Source: Adenophora triphylla var. japonica (taxonomy: Eukaryota > Streptophyta > Magnoliopsida > Asterales > Campanulaceae). Taken from it: a stretch of DNA of 64,000 nucleotides. Made by a program: the position numbers and the translations under genes. The first letter of the stretch is position 1. Each line of letters opens with the position of its first letter. Shown here in pieces: positions 32,330 through 43,062 of the stretch. The DNA is taken from contig JAFEMH010002500.1 of NCBI GenBank assembly GCA_022495995.1, positions 1-64,000 of the forward strand, read 5' to 3'. The notes below the pieces were generated by a model, which was not told where the DNA came from, ran no database searches, and saw nothing but the letters and a program-made list of their open reading frames with translations.

Positions 32330-34738
32330 CGAGAAATTCCTGACGTCGCGTAAGACGATGAGTTTCCCTCATGCTAATGTGCATCGAATGCACTCGGTTC
32401 CTCATAATGGTTACCATTTTGAGTTTTGAAAATCAGAAGAGTCGCCACCTCATTTTATTTTAGGAAAAATGAAGATAAAACATTTGTTTTTGAAAAAGAA
32501 GTGGGTTCGGGGGGCTAAGTTACGAGAAGAGAAGGTGTTAGGCACTCCACTCGCCCTTTCGGTCTCTAGCATGCACGCCATCCTACGTTGATTTTAGTTG
32601 CCTAGTCTATGCTTTATTTGGAAGAAAAAAGTGGTGATTATGTACGAAGACGTTTTTCTGATCTAAGTATACTTTGTTTATTTAAACAAATGGGAGTCGG
32701 TTTGAGTGGACCCCACTCGGTTTTGGAAAATGGTTTGAGCATACAAAAAGAAGAAAATAATGTACTCGGGGGGATGGAAATAATCACATGGGTTTTTTTA
32801 TACAAATTGGGAGACAAATCCCAAATGAATCAAATTAACAAGGGCAAAAAAAAGACGGAGCTCTTTGATGTTTTCGGGACTATTACCCCGCTCGGGCCTT
32901 GCATATCTCATACAAAAAGAGGTCAATCAGGAACAAAAAAATGGGACTTTATTCCCAACACATAAAACATGCCTCACAAATTTTATGATGATTTTTAGGC
33001 TCAATTTTCATGCCAAACAAGTCACCACAACATGAACTACAAATTTGTCAGATGACACAAAACAGAGCAGTGTACACAAAGAGCATGCTTGCAGAGCACT
33101 TTATCATGGAAATTTCACAAAACACCCAGAATGACTTTTGAATTAAATATGATGAGCAAGAATCACACAAAAAATCAGGTCATAAGGATGAGTTTTGAGG
33201 AGTCAAATGACTTCTGACATTTTAGTTTCAAAACAGGGGTTCCGACTATCTGAACATAAAGCCTTCAAAGTAAAAATAGAAAGAGGATCTTATAGTGGTT
33301 CAAAAACTCCCAAAAAAAAAGCATTTTTGGTTACCTTTATGAGTTGGGTTTCATATACCTTTGAAATCATCTAAACAGAACTAGTTTTGAGAGAGATAAT
33401 GAAAGAACAAGTCATGAAGGTCAAAACAGTGGATTCCCAGACAACAGTAAAACAAGTGAAATACCATCATCAAAACTCAAATTAGACATGGATCCAAAAC
33501 ATGAAACTTGACTTACACTTAGTTTAACATGTTATTAAGATGTTAGACCCTTTAAATAGCATAAGACATGGATGGAAGCATGAGATTTGCAAGTGGACAG
33601 ATTGTATACTTGGAAGAACAAAGTTACTTTTCATGCTTTTTACTCCAAAAACAAACCATGGAAACTCATACAAGCACTCTAGAGTCATGGATACATGTTT
33701 AAATAAAGCAAGAGACTAGAATATAAAAATTGTCATGGGAAGAAAAATAAGAATAATCATAGAGATTCATAAAGGGAACTTGAATTCAACATCAACATGA
33801 AAGTCTAGCTCACAAGTAGCTAGACCTCAAACAAATTTACATTTCAAGCTTACATTTTGAAAGATCTACAAGGAAGAAGTATCTTTACCTAATTCAAGGG
33901 AGTGGTGTGCTTCCTTTGTCTACCAAGGGAAGACTTTGATTTTGATTTGAGGAGTGTGTGTTGAAATTTTGAAGAGTGTAAGAGTGTTTGAGAGTGATTG
34001 AATGTGTTTGTGTTTGAAGTAGTGTTTGTGTTTGAAGTAGTGTTTTATGGTGGTTTTGTGGTGGTGTGATGGTGGTGTAGGGGCTGAGATTGAGAGAGTT
34101 TAGAGAGAGAATGGAAAGTATTTTTTTGTAAGAGTGAAGTGGGGGAGAGGTTATGGAGTTATATGATAATCTCCTTTAGAAATGGATAAAAGAGAGAGTA
34201 ATAAGGATGAGAGGGGATGGTAGATAAGGAGAATCTTCTTTTGCCTTGTGTCATCATCGGATTGATTTTATTTTTTCAACTTGGCCTATCCACTTGCTGG
34301 TTCCTATTGATATGTTTGACGAGTTTGGCTCTTGCACTGCTTTGCTCCGCAACTGTTCGGGTGCGCGCGCTTCGGAGTCCTGACTGTCCGCGAGCCAAAC
34401 GTCAAAGTTGCTTGAAATAATTTTGCACATATGGTATATCTGAAATTAGTTAATGAGCAAGGAGTATCATAATATGATTTTTAATGCACAAAAAGGTCGA
34501 TAAAGGACTGTTTTGATGTTCCGGACCTCGGTCCGGGGTCCCGAGGTCAGTATTTTTGTAAATATGTCCGTTTACTCGATTTTCGTCCTGATTAAGAATT
34601 TGGACTCCGTTTTTTCATATCATGCATCGTTAAGGCGAACAGACTTCCCGCGTGGCCAAATCGAGCCTTTTAGGTCAATTACAAGGGTTTAGACCAATTA
34701 AAAGAGTTCGACGGTGGGTGCGAGATCGGGGTGTCTAC
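32330..34738 (+). mobile_element. LTR-like block replacing the gag region of Tat element 1
   Basis: About 2.4 kb unrelated to the second Tat element. It starts near TGTGAGAGAACGCACTCGAG, holds AGTCGCCACCTCATTTTATT and AGAGAAGGTGTTAGGCACTC, and ends GATCGGGGTGTCTAC. I associate such motifs, and an end in GGTGTCTACA, with LTRs of large plant Gypsy elements. No protein domain is present, and the ORFs at 32609-32965 and 34217-34420 look non-coding. No target duplication is seen, so insertion plus deletion or recombination of the gag region is inferred. Confidence 0.5.
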
Positions 34739-34744
34739 GGCCCG

Positions 34745-35331
34745 ACAGATCTTCATTTTGATGGTTAAAGGCTGGGTTGAGTGGAAGAGAGTGGACTACG
34801 GCTCAGACCCTCGGGCGTGAGAGTAAGAACTTTGAGGTTTTATAACTGAGATTGAAGACTTGAAATGTCTTGGTATGTTTGTGTGCTAGGGTTTAGACAA
34901 TGTGACTTACCATACTTACCCAAGAGGACAAGTGAGAGTATATATAGTAGAGAGAGAAAACCAGTTGGATGGATCTCAGCCCTTGGAGATATATGTCTTG
35001 ACTTGGGACACGTGTGTGCGCCTAGTTGGATCGTACAATAAATCACAGAATACTGTAGATGTATGTCTCTGATTGGACGAGGATATGGGGGGCAGACGAC
35101 AGTTGGTGCGGCGCCTTAACGCGCGTGATATGCACCTGAGTCTTCATTTAATGTGATGGTAACAGGCGTGCCAGCTGATGTCAAAGCTTGTACGGAATAA
35201 TGTCTCACAAGCTTAATGTTAACGCGATCAACGCGTACTGAGAGGGCTCAATATTAGGAGTGCCACGTCATATATTGCTTTTGGAACAGAGCGAGATTGG
35301 ACCCGCTCTAGGTCTAAAGGGTACGGGCTCA
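34745..35331 (-). repeat. Tat element 1, 5' LTR (approximate)
   Basis: Its minus-strand start is TGAGCCCGTACCC at 35331. Shared blocks with the left LTR include AGTATATATAGTAGAGAGAG (TATA-like at about 34939-34947), CTCAGCCCTTG and TGCGGCGCCTTAACGCG. The inner end diverges from the left copy after CTGAGCCG, perhaps because of the rearrangement that removed gag. Confidence 0.75.
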
Positions 35332-35611
35332 CCAAATCTTACAAATAAATTAACAAATATTAATTAGTTGATTTAGTGAATACGTAATATATAGTAATGG
35401 TAAATATATAACAATGCAAGTAACTTCTTTTTGTGGGTAATTGGATCAACTGAAAAATCTATTTACTAATAATATATGTAATTCATGATATTATAATATG
35501 TAATTCTTGTTTCTTTAATATTTTTGCGTGTCATTTAAAATGTAACTTGTGTTGCCGCAAAATGTAACCATGTTCCTAAAATTTCGAACCGCTTATCAAT
35601 CCAATGACATA
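35332..35611. other. AT-rich flank of Tat element 1
   Basis: No gene or repeat is recognised. TATAATATGTAATTC-like short repeats are present. Confidence 0.4.
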
Positions 35612-35875
35612 CTCCTTCCGTCTCATATTATCTTACCCATTTTGTTATTTTTGACGTCCCACTTTAAAGTCATATTTTCCTAAAAAGAAAATTTTTTAAT
35701 ACTTCTTTATTCATGGAATCCACTTGTCATACTCACAACACTTTTCAAATTTACTATTCTCTCCACTCATTCTCTCTCCTACCCACTCACAACTTCTATT
35801 TTAATAATATTATTTCTTATTTTTCATTCTCAACAGTAAATAGTAAATAAGTAAGCTATTATGAGACGGAGGAAG
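35612..35875. mobile_element. Stowaway-like MITE
   Basis: The ends are CTCCTTCCGTCTCATATTA and TATTATGAGACGGAGGAAG, inverted, with TA on both sides (35610-35611 and 35876-35877). It is ~264 bp without an ORF. The interior TTTACTATTCTCTCCACTCA is shared with the copies near 41.5 and 42.4 kb. Confidence 0.85.
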
Positions 35876-35958
35876 TATGTCCTAAGTCCGATAAAAGTAG
35901 GTAAGTAGTTATTGTTGTGGCAATTCCTTCTCTAACTATATACTCTCAATAATAATAA

Positions 35959-36341
35959 CTAGCCTAAGCCCGTGTCCAAGGCCACGTTTTTTGGTTTTTT
36001 ATTTTTTTCTAAAAATTTTTTTTTTTTTTGTTTAAACTTAAAAAAAAAAATTCTTTTTTTTTAAGGGCAAAATGGGAAAGGGATAAAATAGTGAGGGCAA
36101 AATGGTAAAACACCCACTTGGTACTGTAGAGAGTACTCCTCCATTTTGAAATTCAAACTGAATGAAGAGAGAGAGAGAGAAAGAGAAAGCGTGGGTATGT
36201 GTGTGTTTAAAAAAAAAAATTTTTTTTTAAAGGGAGGGCAAAATGGGAAAGTGACAAAATAATGGGGGCAAAATGGTAAAATTCACGGATGGAACTATTC
36301 ATTGAACAGTGCCCACTGCTTTGATTTATACTATAGATTAT
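35959..36341. repeat. Dispersed non-autonomous repeat, copy 2
   Basis: It starts ACTAGCCTAAGCCCGTGTCC and ends TTTATACTATAGATTA. It contains GGGCAAAATGG blocks twice, an internal partial duplication. It is related to 20765-20937. It includes GAGAGAGA and poly-A/T runs and has no coding potential. Confidence 0.5.
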
Positions 36342-36424
36342 ACTCATATTTTCTACATCCCTCCCTGCCAAGAAAAAGACAGAAAGAAGAAAATGAGTCA
36401 TACTTATCTTTTTAATTGTCAAAA

Positions 36425-36885
36425 ATTATAGTTTCGTCACTGAATTTTAGCTTTTTTGAAAATGTTCTCACCGAACTATTTTTTTCGAATGTTCTCATTA
36501 AATTTTTACATATTTCAAAATGTACTCACTCCATTATCAAAATCACTAAAATTCTATAGAAATTTAGCTACGTGACTTAACGTTACTAATGTTTGTTAAG
36601 TTTTCAATCAATACGTTAACGTTGTTTACATGTATAATGAAGACTACAAATTAATTAATGTAACTTATCACATAGTTCATAGAAATACTACAAATTAATT
36701 TCTCCAATAAATCATTACCCTAAATCGTATTTATCGAAATTAGTCACGTGATATCAAGTGACTAAATTTTGTTTGATTTTTAGTAAATTTGTTGATGGAG
36801 TAAACACATTTTGAAAATGTAAAAGTTTAGTGAGAACATTTTGAAAAATGTTAAAGTTCTGTGATAAAAATATGATTTTTGCCTT
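36425..36885. mobile_element. Foldback element with imperfect TIRs
   Basis: The left end has ATAGTTTCGTCACTGAATTT then TTTTGAAAATGTTCTCAC. The right end has GTGAGAACATTTTGAAAA then GTTAAAGTTCTGTGATAAAA. These are inverted imperfect matches of ~60 bases. Length is ~460 bp, with no convincing target duplication. Confidence 0.55.
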
Positions 36886-37426
36886 TTTAATTTGTTGAAC
36901 CCTCCTCGTGAGAAAAAAGGAGTCTTATTTAAATTTAAATGCTTTTTATATTCAATCACAAATGATGCGTTTTTATTTTAATTTGTTGTCAAAAACTTGT
37001 AAAAAACGCATTTTTTTGAAGCTTAACAAAAAACGTGTTTTTAGACTACGTCGTCGACTCTTCCACTTTCTTCATACCGTCTCTCCCGCCCCGTCACTAT
37101 CAACAATCGCCATTGAAGAAATCGCAATTGTGAATTCAGATCATAAATTCGATCTCAATTAGTGTTATCTCAAGGTTCGAATTTGCTTATTGGGAGTTAA
37201 TTAGGGTTTTTGTTTGTTGATTTTTACGAATTTATGAACGTTGGGAAGGATTTGCTGTTTGCTTTGATTGGATGAATTCATTGTGAATTTGTCAAGAATG
37301 ATAATCGATTGATTGATTGATTTTGTTGGAGAGGGAGAGAGTGAAGAAGGGGTGTATTGCTGCTTGCTGTTGTGAATTTATGAATGTTGGGAAGGATTTG
37401 TTGTTTGCTGTTGGTGGGGATTTGAT

Positions 37427-37855
37427 GTGCCAGTGTTAGGGATTTGATGTGCCAGTGCTAGGGATTTGATGTGCCAGTGTATGTGTTTTTGAGTGCCAGT
37501 GCATGTGTTTTGAGTGTCAGTGCATGTGGGAATTTGAGTGCCAGTGTATGTGTTTTTGAGTGCCAGTGTATGTGTTTTCAAATGCCAGTCCATGTGTTTT
37601 TGAATGCCAGTGCTTGTGTTTTTGAGAGCCAACAAAAATTATTACCAGTGTTTTTGAGTGCCAGTGTATGTGTTTTTGAGTGCCAGTGCATGTGTTTTTG
37701 AGTGCCAGTGCATGTGTTTTTGAGTGCCAGTGCATGTGTTTTTGAATGCCAGTGCTTGTGTTTTTGAGAGCCAGCAAAAATGTTAGTGTAATAAAGTGCC
37801 CGTTGTAGTATCAATAAGTGCCAGTGTAAAAAAGTGCTAGTGCATGTATATTAAG
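37427..37855. repeat. Minisatellite TGCCAGTGNATGTGTTTTTGAG
   Basis: Around fifteen units of ~20-26 bases share GTGCCAGTG plus ATGTGTTTTTGA. A higher-order duplication also occurs (TTGAGAGCCAACAAAAATTA near 37622 and TTGAGAGCCAGCAAAAATG near 37764). Frames through it, mostly antisense, encode repetitive His/Trp/Thr/Lys peptides and are not genes. Confidence 0.9.
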
Positions 37856-37867
37856 TGACTTTATAAA

Positions 37868-38095
37868 CTAACACTGGCACTTGGTTACACTAACACTGGC
37901 ACTTGGTTACACTAACACTGGCACTTTGTTAAACTAACACTGGCACTTGTTTTACACTAACACCAGCACTTTGATACACTAACATAACATTGGCACTTTT
38001 TTACACTGGCACTGGCACTTTGTTACACATGCACTGGCACTAAGTTTCTGGACAAAGAGAGCTTTTAACTGACACTTTTTTAGACGTGCACTGGT
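37868..38095. repeat. Inverted counterpart minisatellite ACACTGGCACTTNGTTAC
   Basis: About nine units of CACTGGCACTTTGTTACACT follow. Their CACTGGCA core is the complement of the TGCCAGTG core to the left, so the two arrays face each other and could form a long imperfect hairpin. Confidence 0.85.
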
Positions 38096-38585
38096 ACATT
38101 TTTATCATAACCCTGACAATTATTTATACAACTACTGGCAATTATTTAGAACAAATTCACATAATTTCCAATTGAATTGACCCAAACTTCAGCAAATTAA
38201 ACCATTTATCCACACCATTGAAGGACTTTCTGTTTATCCAACGAAAAAACGAAGAGCTATGGAATCAAATCACACAGTTATCTCCAATTAATTATGTACC
38301 AATCAATAAAGTACCAATCAATTATGTAACGAAGCATAGTTGACAATGGATATTAATGGCGGAACTAGGGCACGAATTGTAGGTTACAAAATACTCAAAC
38401 TGAGTAAACGTCGGAGAACGATCGGAGCTTGGGATGGCCAGAGAAGATGATCGGAGCTTGGGATGGCACAAATTTGTAATATTAACACTGGCATTTATCA
38501 TGGTTGCCAGAAATTACAAAAATGTCACCGTTTGTTTTGAAAACACGTTTTTTCTTATTTTAAGAAAAAACTAGTTTTTTATAAG

Positions 38586-38850
38586 ATCAACTCTAATTTG
38601 TTTATTTTTTAAATTAAAAATAAATATTATATTTTTAAATAAAATAATTAGTAAAATTTTATTATAATTCACAACAAAAATGCATTAATTAAAATATTGA
38701 TTCATGAAATATGATATTTATTTTTGGTAAGTGGGAATATAAAATTTCAAAAAAATTTAGTCAATCTAAAGACAAAATATTGTTCTCGGTTGACAAGAAA
38801 AGTCATACTTGATTATCACGTATTAATTTATTACCTCTTCCGTCCTTATG
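38586..38850. other. AT-rich stretch ending in a Stowaway-like fragment
   Basis: No gene is present. TACCTCTTCCGTCCTTATG at the right end looks like a Stowaway terminus into which the 2.5-kb hAT-like element inserted; sequence resumes at 41342 with TCCTTATGTCTATTTTTATT. Confidence 0.45.
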
Positions 38851-41341
38851 CAATGTTCTAGGGTTAGCGCATTTTAGGCGGCGCAATCGGGCATATATCG
38901 CCTATAGAATTAGGTGGGACATAAGCGATGCATAGTCGGAGCTGAGAATCTATAACTATATAAAGGTTGAAGTGCAAAGCACTTTAGCACGCCTCCATTT
39001 TCCCGCTAAAACTAGAATCGAAACTAAATAGAGGCTAGGTTCATTACTCACTTACTAAACACCCCCCCTTAATAACCCGAAATAAAATTTGAAAAATCTG
39101 AGAAATATTAATTCCACATCGTCTATGAATTGAAATGCTAGGAAATGAAGTAGTATATATTGAGAGGCCTTAGCATTTGAAAATCAATTGAAATATTAAT
39201 CCCACATTGTCTAGGAATTGAAATGCCAGAAAATGGAGTAGTATAAATTTTGGGACATTTGGCTCCTTAGTGAACACCAGCTTTCATGATTTATAAATTT
39301 TGGGGTCTTTGGCTTCTTAGTGAACACCAGTTTTCTTGGTGTTGGGCGCGCCAAGGTCACGCCTAGGGCGCCTAATCACCGCCAAATGGCTCCTTAACTA
39401 AGACTTTTCATAGCTCCTTCATTTCTCAAGAAAGCTTTATATTTAGTATATATTGAGAGGCCTTAGCATTTGAAAATCAAATGTGATATTAATCACACAT
39501 CGTCTAGGAATTGAAATATTAAGAAATGGAGTAGTATATATTGAGAGGCCTTAGCATTTGAAAACCAAATGAGATATTAATCCCACATCGTCTAGGAATT
39601 GAAATGCTAGGAAATGAAGTAGTATAAATTTTGGGACCTTTGACTCCTTAGTGAACAACAGCTTTCTTTATGTTAGGCACACTTAGGTCACGTCGAGGGC
39701 GCCTAATCACCGTCAAATGGCTCCTTAACTAAGACTTTTCATAGCTCCTTAATTTCTCAAGAAATCTTTCCATTTATCGAGAGACCTTAGCATTTGAAAA
39801 CCAAATGCGATATTAATCCTACATCGTCTAGGAAATGGAATAGTATAATTAAGAGACCTTAGCATTTGAAAATCAAATGCGATATTAATCCCACATTGTC
39901 TAGGAATTGAAATGCTAGAAAATTAAGTAGTATATATTGAGAGGCCTTATCATTTGAAAACCAAATGGAATATTAATCCCACATCGTCTAGGAATTGAAA
40001 TGCTAGAAAATGGAGTAGTATATATTGAGAGGCCTTAGCATTTGAAAACCAAATGGTATATTAATCCACATCGTCTAGGAATTGAAGTGCTAGGAAATGG
40101 AATAGTATAAATTTTGGGGCTCCTTAGTGAACAATAACTTTCTTGGTGTTGGACGCGCCTAAGTCACGCCTAGGGTGCCTAATCACCGCCAAATAGCTCC
40201 TTAACTAAGACTTTTCATAGCTCCTTAATTTCTAAAGAAAGCTTTCCCGTTAGTATATATTGAGAGGCCTTAGCATTTGAAAACCAAATGATATATTAAT
40301 CTCACATCGTCTAGAAATTGAAATGCTAGAAAATGGAGTAGTATATATTGAGGGGCCTTAGCATTTGAAATTGGACATTAATCCCACGAATTGAAATGCT
40401 AGGAAATGAAGTAGTATATATTGAGAGGCCTTAGCATTTGAAAACCAAATTGGACATTAATCCCACATCGCCTAGGAATTGAAATGCTAGGAAATTGAGT
40501 AGTATATATTGAGAGGGCTTAGCATTTGAAAATCAAATGGGATATTAATCCCACATCGTCTAGGAATTGAAATGCTAGAAAATGGAGTAGTATATATTGA
40601 GAGACTTTGGCATAGTGCTAGGAAATGAAATAGTATAAATTTTGGGGTCTTTGGCTCCTTTGTCAACACCAACTTTCTTGGCGTTGGGATGCCAAGGTCG
40701 CACCCAAGGCGCCTAATCACCGCCAAATGGCTCCTTAACTAAGACTTTTCATAGCTCCTTAATTTCTCAAGAAAGCTTTCCATTTTCGTTTCTCGTTCAC
40801 AGTCAGTTTTGGAATTGAAAACTTGATCGATTTTGTCATTTCACATTTGTAAAATAGTGAATTGCGATAAAGAAAAAGGGAAAAAATAAAAGGGATAGAT
40901 GTGTGACGTGCTCTATGAAGATCAACTTCTCCTATTATTTTTAATTTTCTTTGAAATAATTTTTTATCCGTGCGTAGTGCGTTTAACGAACAGGTGTAAC
41001 ACTAGTTTATATATAACCTTACTAGTTTATATATAAAGGTTATAGAGCATATGAAAATGGTAAATGTATTCCATTATTCATAACATAAAGTGATGTCAAG
41101 TCAAATTCAACCTTTTGTTATTTGTTTTCATTTTCAATCATTGTAAAATGACGTCATTTAACGACAACAAAAATTAAATTACTTAGATCGCGTAGACCCG
41201 CTTAAATCTGCATAGGTCCGTGTAAACCCGCCTATATCGCCTAAATTCGAATATATCGTCTAACGTCTAATTTGGTCGTAGTGAAAAATTGCGACGCTTG
41301 AACTTCGCCTAGTGTCTAGGCCATTTATTTTTAGAACACTG
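38851..41341. mobile_element. 2.5-kb hAT-like non-autonomous element
   Basis: The ends are CAATGTTCTAGGG (38851) and TTTTTAGAACACTG (41341), an inverted pair with one internal mismatch. They are flanked by a perfect 8-bp duplication TCCTTATG (38843-38850 and 41342-41349). An 8-bp duplication and CA..TG ends fit hAT. A 157-bp element with the same CAGTGTTCTAAAA end lies at 42573-42729. Both interiors are rich in GCCTAG/CGCCTA motifs. No transposase was found. Most of the interior is the tandem array at 39100-40780. Confidence 0.8.
39100..40780 (+). repeat. Tandem array of snRNA-promoter-like modules
   Basis: About twelve copies of an ~88-bp module are present: ATTAATCCCACATCGTCTAG, a spacer GAATTGAAATGCTAGGAAAT, then TATATATTGAGAGG or TATAAATTTTGGG, then CCTTAGCATTTGAAAA. 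Four times an extra ~140-bp block is added (TTTGGCTCCTTAGTGAACA through GCCTAATCACCGCCAAATGG), near 39250, 39640, 40120 and 40650. ATCCCACATCG equals the plant snRNA upstream element RTCCCACATCG, and the TATA lies 32 bases beyond it in complete copies. No U1, U2, U4, U5 or U6 sequence follows any copy. Confidence 0.85.
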
Positions 41342-41384
41342 TCCTTATGTCTATTTTTATTTTTTAAAAAAATTATTTGAAATA

Positions 41385-41662
41385 CTCCCTCCGTCCCAAT
41401 AGTAGCTTCCCATTTTGTCATTTTGGGTGTTCCATTAATAGCTTTCACTTTCCTTTTTTGGCAAAGGAATCTTTACTATTCCCTCCACTCATTCTCTCTC
41501 CTACATTATTTTAATACTCACAACACCATTATAATTTACTATTCCCTCCACTCATTCTCTCTCCTATTTTCAAATTACACTCACAACATTTTTTCTTTTC
41601 ACCCATTTTATTAATTTGCGTGCAAGGCAAAAAACGGGCAGCTTCTATTGGGGCGGAGGGAG
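41385..41662. mobile_element. Stowaway-like MITE
   Basis: CTCCCTCCGTCCCAATAGTA and its inverse TTCTATTGGGGCGGAGGGAG bound the element, with TA at 41383-41384 and 41663-41664. It is 278 bp without an ORF. It lies upstream of the eIF2-gamma transcript. Confidence 0.9.
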
Positions 41663-41799
41663 TATATTTTTCTAAGATTTAAAAATAAATAATTAATGAA
41701 TGTGCTGTTAAAAAAAAAAAAAAACAGTATATAAGGGGGTATACAATTAACAAGGAATTATATTAAAAAAAAAAAAAAAAAACAAACACAAATATCATC

Positions 41800-41920
41800 G
41801 CATACATAGTTTCCCTAGCTCCCCAAACATTTTCTCTCTCTGCGCTTTCTCTCTCTAACCTTACAGGCATCTTGGAAGCTCGCGCCGGCGGCCATACCCC
41901 CGTTTGCAACAATCAATCCG
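41800..41920 (+). other. Probable 5' untranslated first exon of the eIF2-gamma gene
   Basis: A CT-rich leader (TTTTCTCTCTCTGCGCTTTC) runs to AATCAATCCG, followed by the donor GTAAACCCTAATTTCTC at 41921. The acceptor is TATAAGCAG ending at 43039, or AACAG at 43057, just before the ATG at 43063. A ~1.1-kb leader intron is inferred from this GC-rich exon-like block and strong splice signals. Two poly-A tracts sit just upstream (41708 and 41766). Confidence 0.55.
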
Positions 41921-42353
41921 GTAAACCCTAATTTCTCTTTCTTATGATTTTAGATTTGTTTGCGTATTTTCAAGGCTGCCGTAAATATTCGTTCGATTTA
42001 CGAATGAGTAGTGTTTTTTTAACTAGGGTTTAAGTTAATTCTTGTGTCGTTGAAAATTAGCTCAGATGAATTAGGTCATTATTGGGCTTGGCTTGTGTGT
42101 TTGTTGAATAACGTGAAATTTGAGATGTTAGGGTTTTGGAAGTGTTTGAATGGATGCATTTGAATAGCGTTTGGTACTCATTCTCAACAGCGATTGAAGA
42201 ATATTGGGTTTAGTTACCTGTTCGAGCTTTGAACTTGGTAGTTGAGTTCGATTTACTGATTACTCTTATGATTTGTGCTAGCTGGGGCAAATGATATCAC
42301 GAAACTTTGGCACTGAAACTGAATTATATTCTCCAACAGAATGTAATAATATA

Positions 42354-42785
42354 CTCCCTCTGTCCCGCTACAAACCGCACACTTTCTATTTTGGGCGTCC
42401 CTTTACAAACCGCACACTTCCTAAAATGACAAAGAATCTTTACTATTCCCTCCACTCATTCTCTCCTACATTATTTTAATACTCACAACAGCATTATAAT
42501 TTACTATTCCCTCCACTCATTCTCTCTCCTATTTTACTTTTACACTCACAACATTTATATCATTATTTTTTTCAGTGTTCTAAAAGACCCCGCCTAAGGG
42601 CGCCTAGGCCCCTCTCCAACGCCTAGTTCTAAGCCCCGCCTAGGTCCCGACTAATCCCGACTAGTCCCCGCCTAGGCGCTAGACCCGGCTCCGCCGCCTA
42701 GCATCCGCCTAGCGCTTTTTAGAACCTTGATTTTTTTCCTTAATCCCCGCGCAAACAGTAACATTGCGGTTACTAGCGGGACGGA
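42354..42785. mobile_element. Stowaway-like MITE in the leader intron, interrupted by a hAT MITE
   Basis: The left end CTCCCTCTGTCCCGCTACAA is matched inversely on the right by TTGCGGTTACTAGCGGGACG. Between them lies TTTACTATTCCCTCCACTCA, repeated twice. The element is split by the 157-bp hAT-type insertion. The right end lacks the final bases, so its exact limit is unclear. Confidence 0.65.
42573..42729. mobile_element. 157-bp hAT-type MITE
   Basis: It starts CAGTGTTCTAAAAGACCCCG and ends CTTTTTAGAACCTTG, flanked by the 8-bp duplication ATTTTTTT (42565-42572 and 42730-42737). The interior is a series of CGCCTAGGCNCC repeats in both orientations. Its terminus matches that of the 2.5-kb element ending at 41341, suggesting mobilisation by the same transposase. 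Confidence 0.8.
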
Positions 42786-43062
42786 AAGATTGCTGAAAGT
42801 CATTGTCAAGTGAATTTGGTGCTTTACAATTGCCAGTATGATGAGCTTGAGCAGAGTAATTCATCTTTCCCTATGTCCTGAAATACTTTTGGATTTTGCC
42901 CAATTTTTGCAGTTCCTCATTCTCAAATTTCTGGTACTTGGTTTAGGGGAAAAAAGATCTCTTCGCTACTGTTCATTTGACATTTGATTCCGATTCAGTT
43001 CCTTTTGACTTGACATTTTTTCTAACTTAATATAAGCAGTAGATCCCACAAAAACAGGCAAC

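Larger units (their letters stand above)
22991..35331 (-). mobile_element. Gypsy/Tat-lineage retrotransposon, minus strand, decayed
   Basis: Read on the minus strand: 5' LTR (about 34745-35331), a foreign LTR-like block in place of gag (32330-34738), protease, reverse transcriptase/RNase H, a second RNase H-like domain, a truncated integrase, a spacer, an accessory ORF in antisense (plus strand 24224-28060), and 3' LTR (22991-23638). A second RNase H and an antisense ORF before the 3' LTR are features of the Tat lineage. Every frame is broken. The outermost bases show no matching 5-bp duplication, so the ends are approximate. Confidence 0.85.
36996..38585. mobile_element. Candidate 1.6-kb TIR element carrying a minisatellite
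   Basis: CTTGTAAAAAACGCATTTTT...AAAAAACGTGTTTTT on the left matches in inverse GAAAACACGTTTTTTCTTAT...AGTTTTTTATAAG on the right, ~48 imperfect bases. Inside are a short open segment (37062-37162), a minisatellite on each strand, and unique AT-rich sequence. No transposase or clear target duplication is present. The composite nature is inferred from the TIRs. Confidence 0.45.

Noticed and set aside
37378..37814. Minus-strand ORFs encoding HWHSKTH-type repeats
   Set aside because: They are a translation of the TGCCAGTG minisatellite.
39100..40620. True snRNA genes in the USE/TATA array
   Set aside because: No U1, U2, U4, U5 or U6 core sequence follows any module, so only promoter-like modules are reported.
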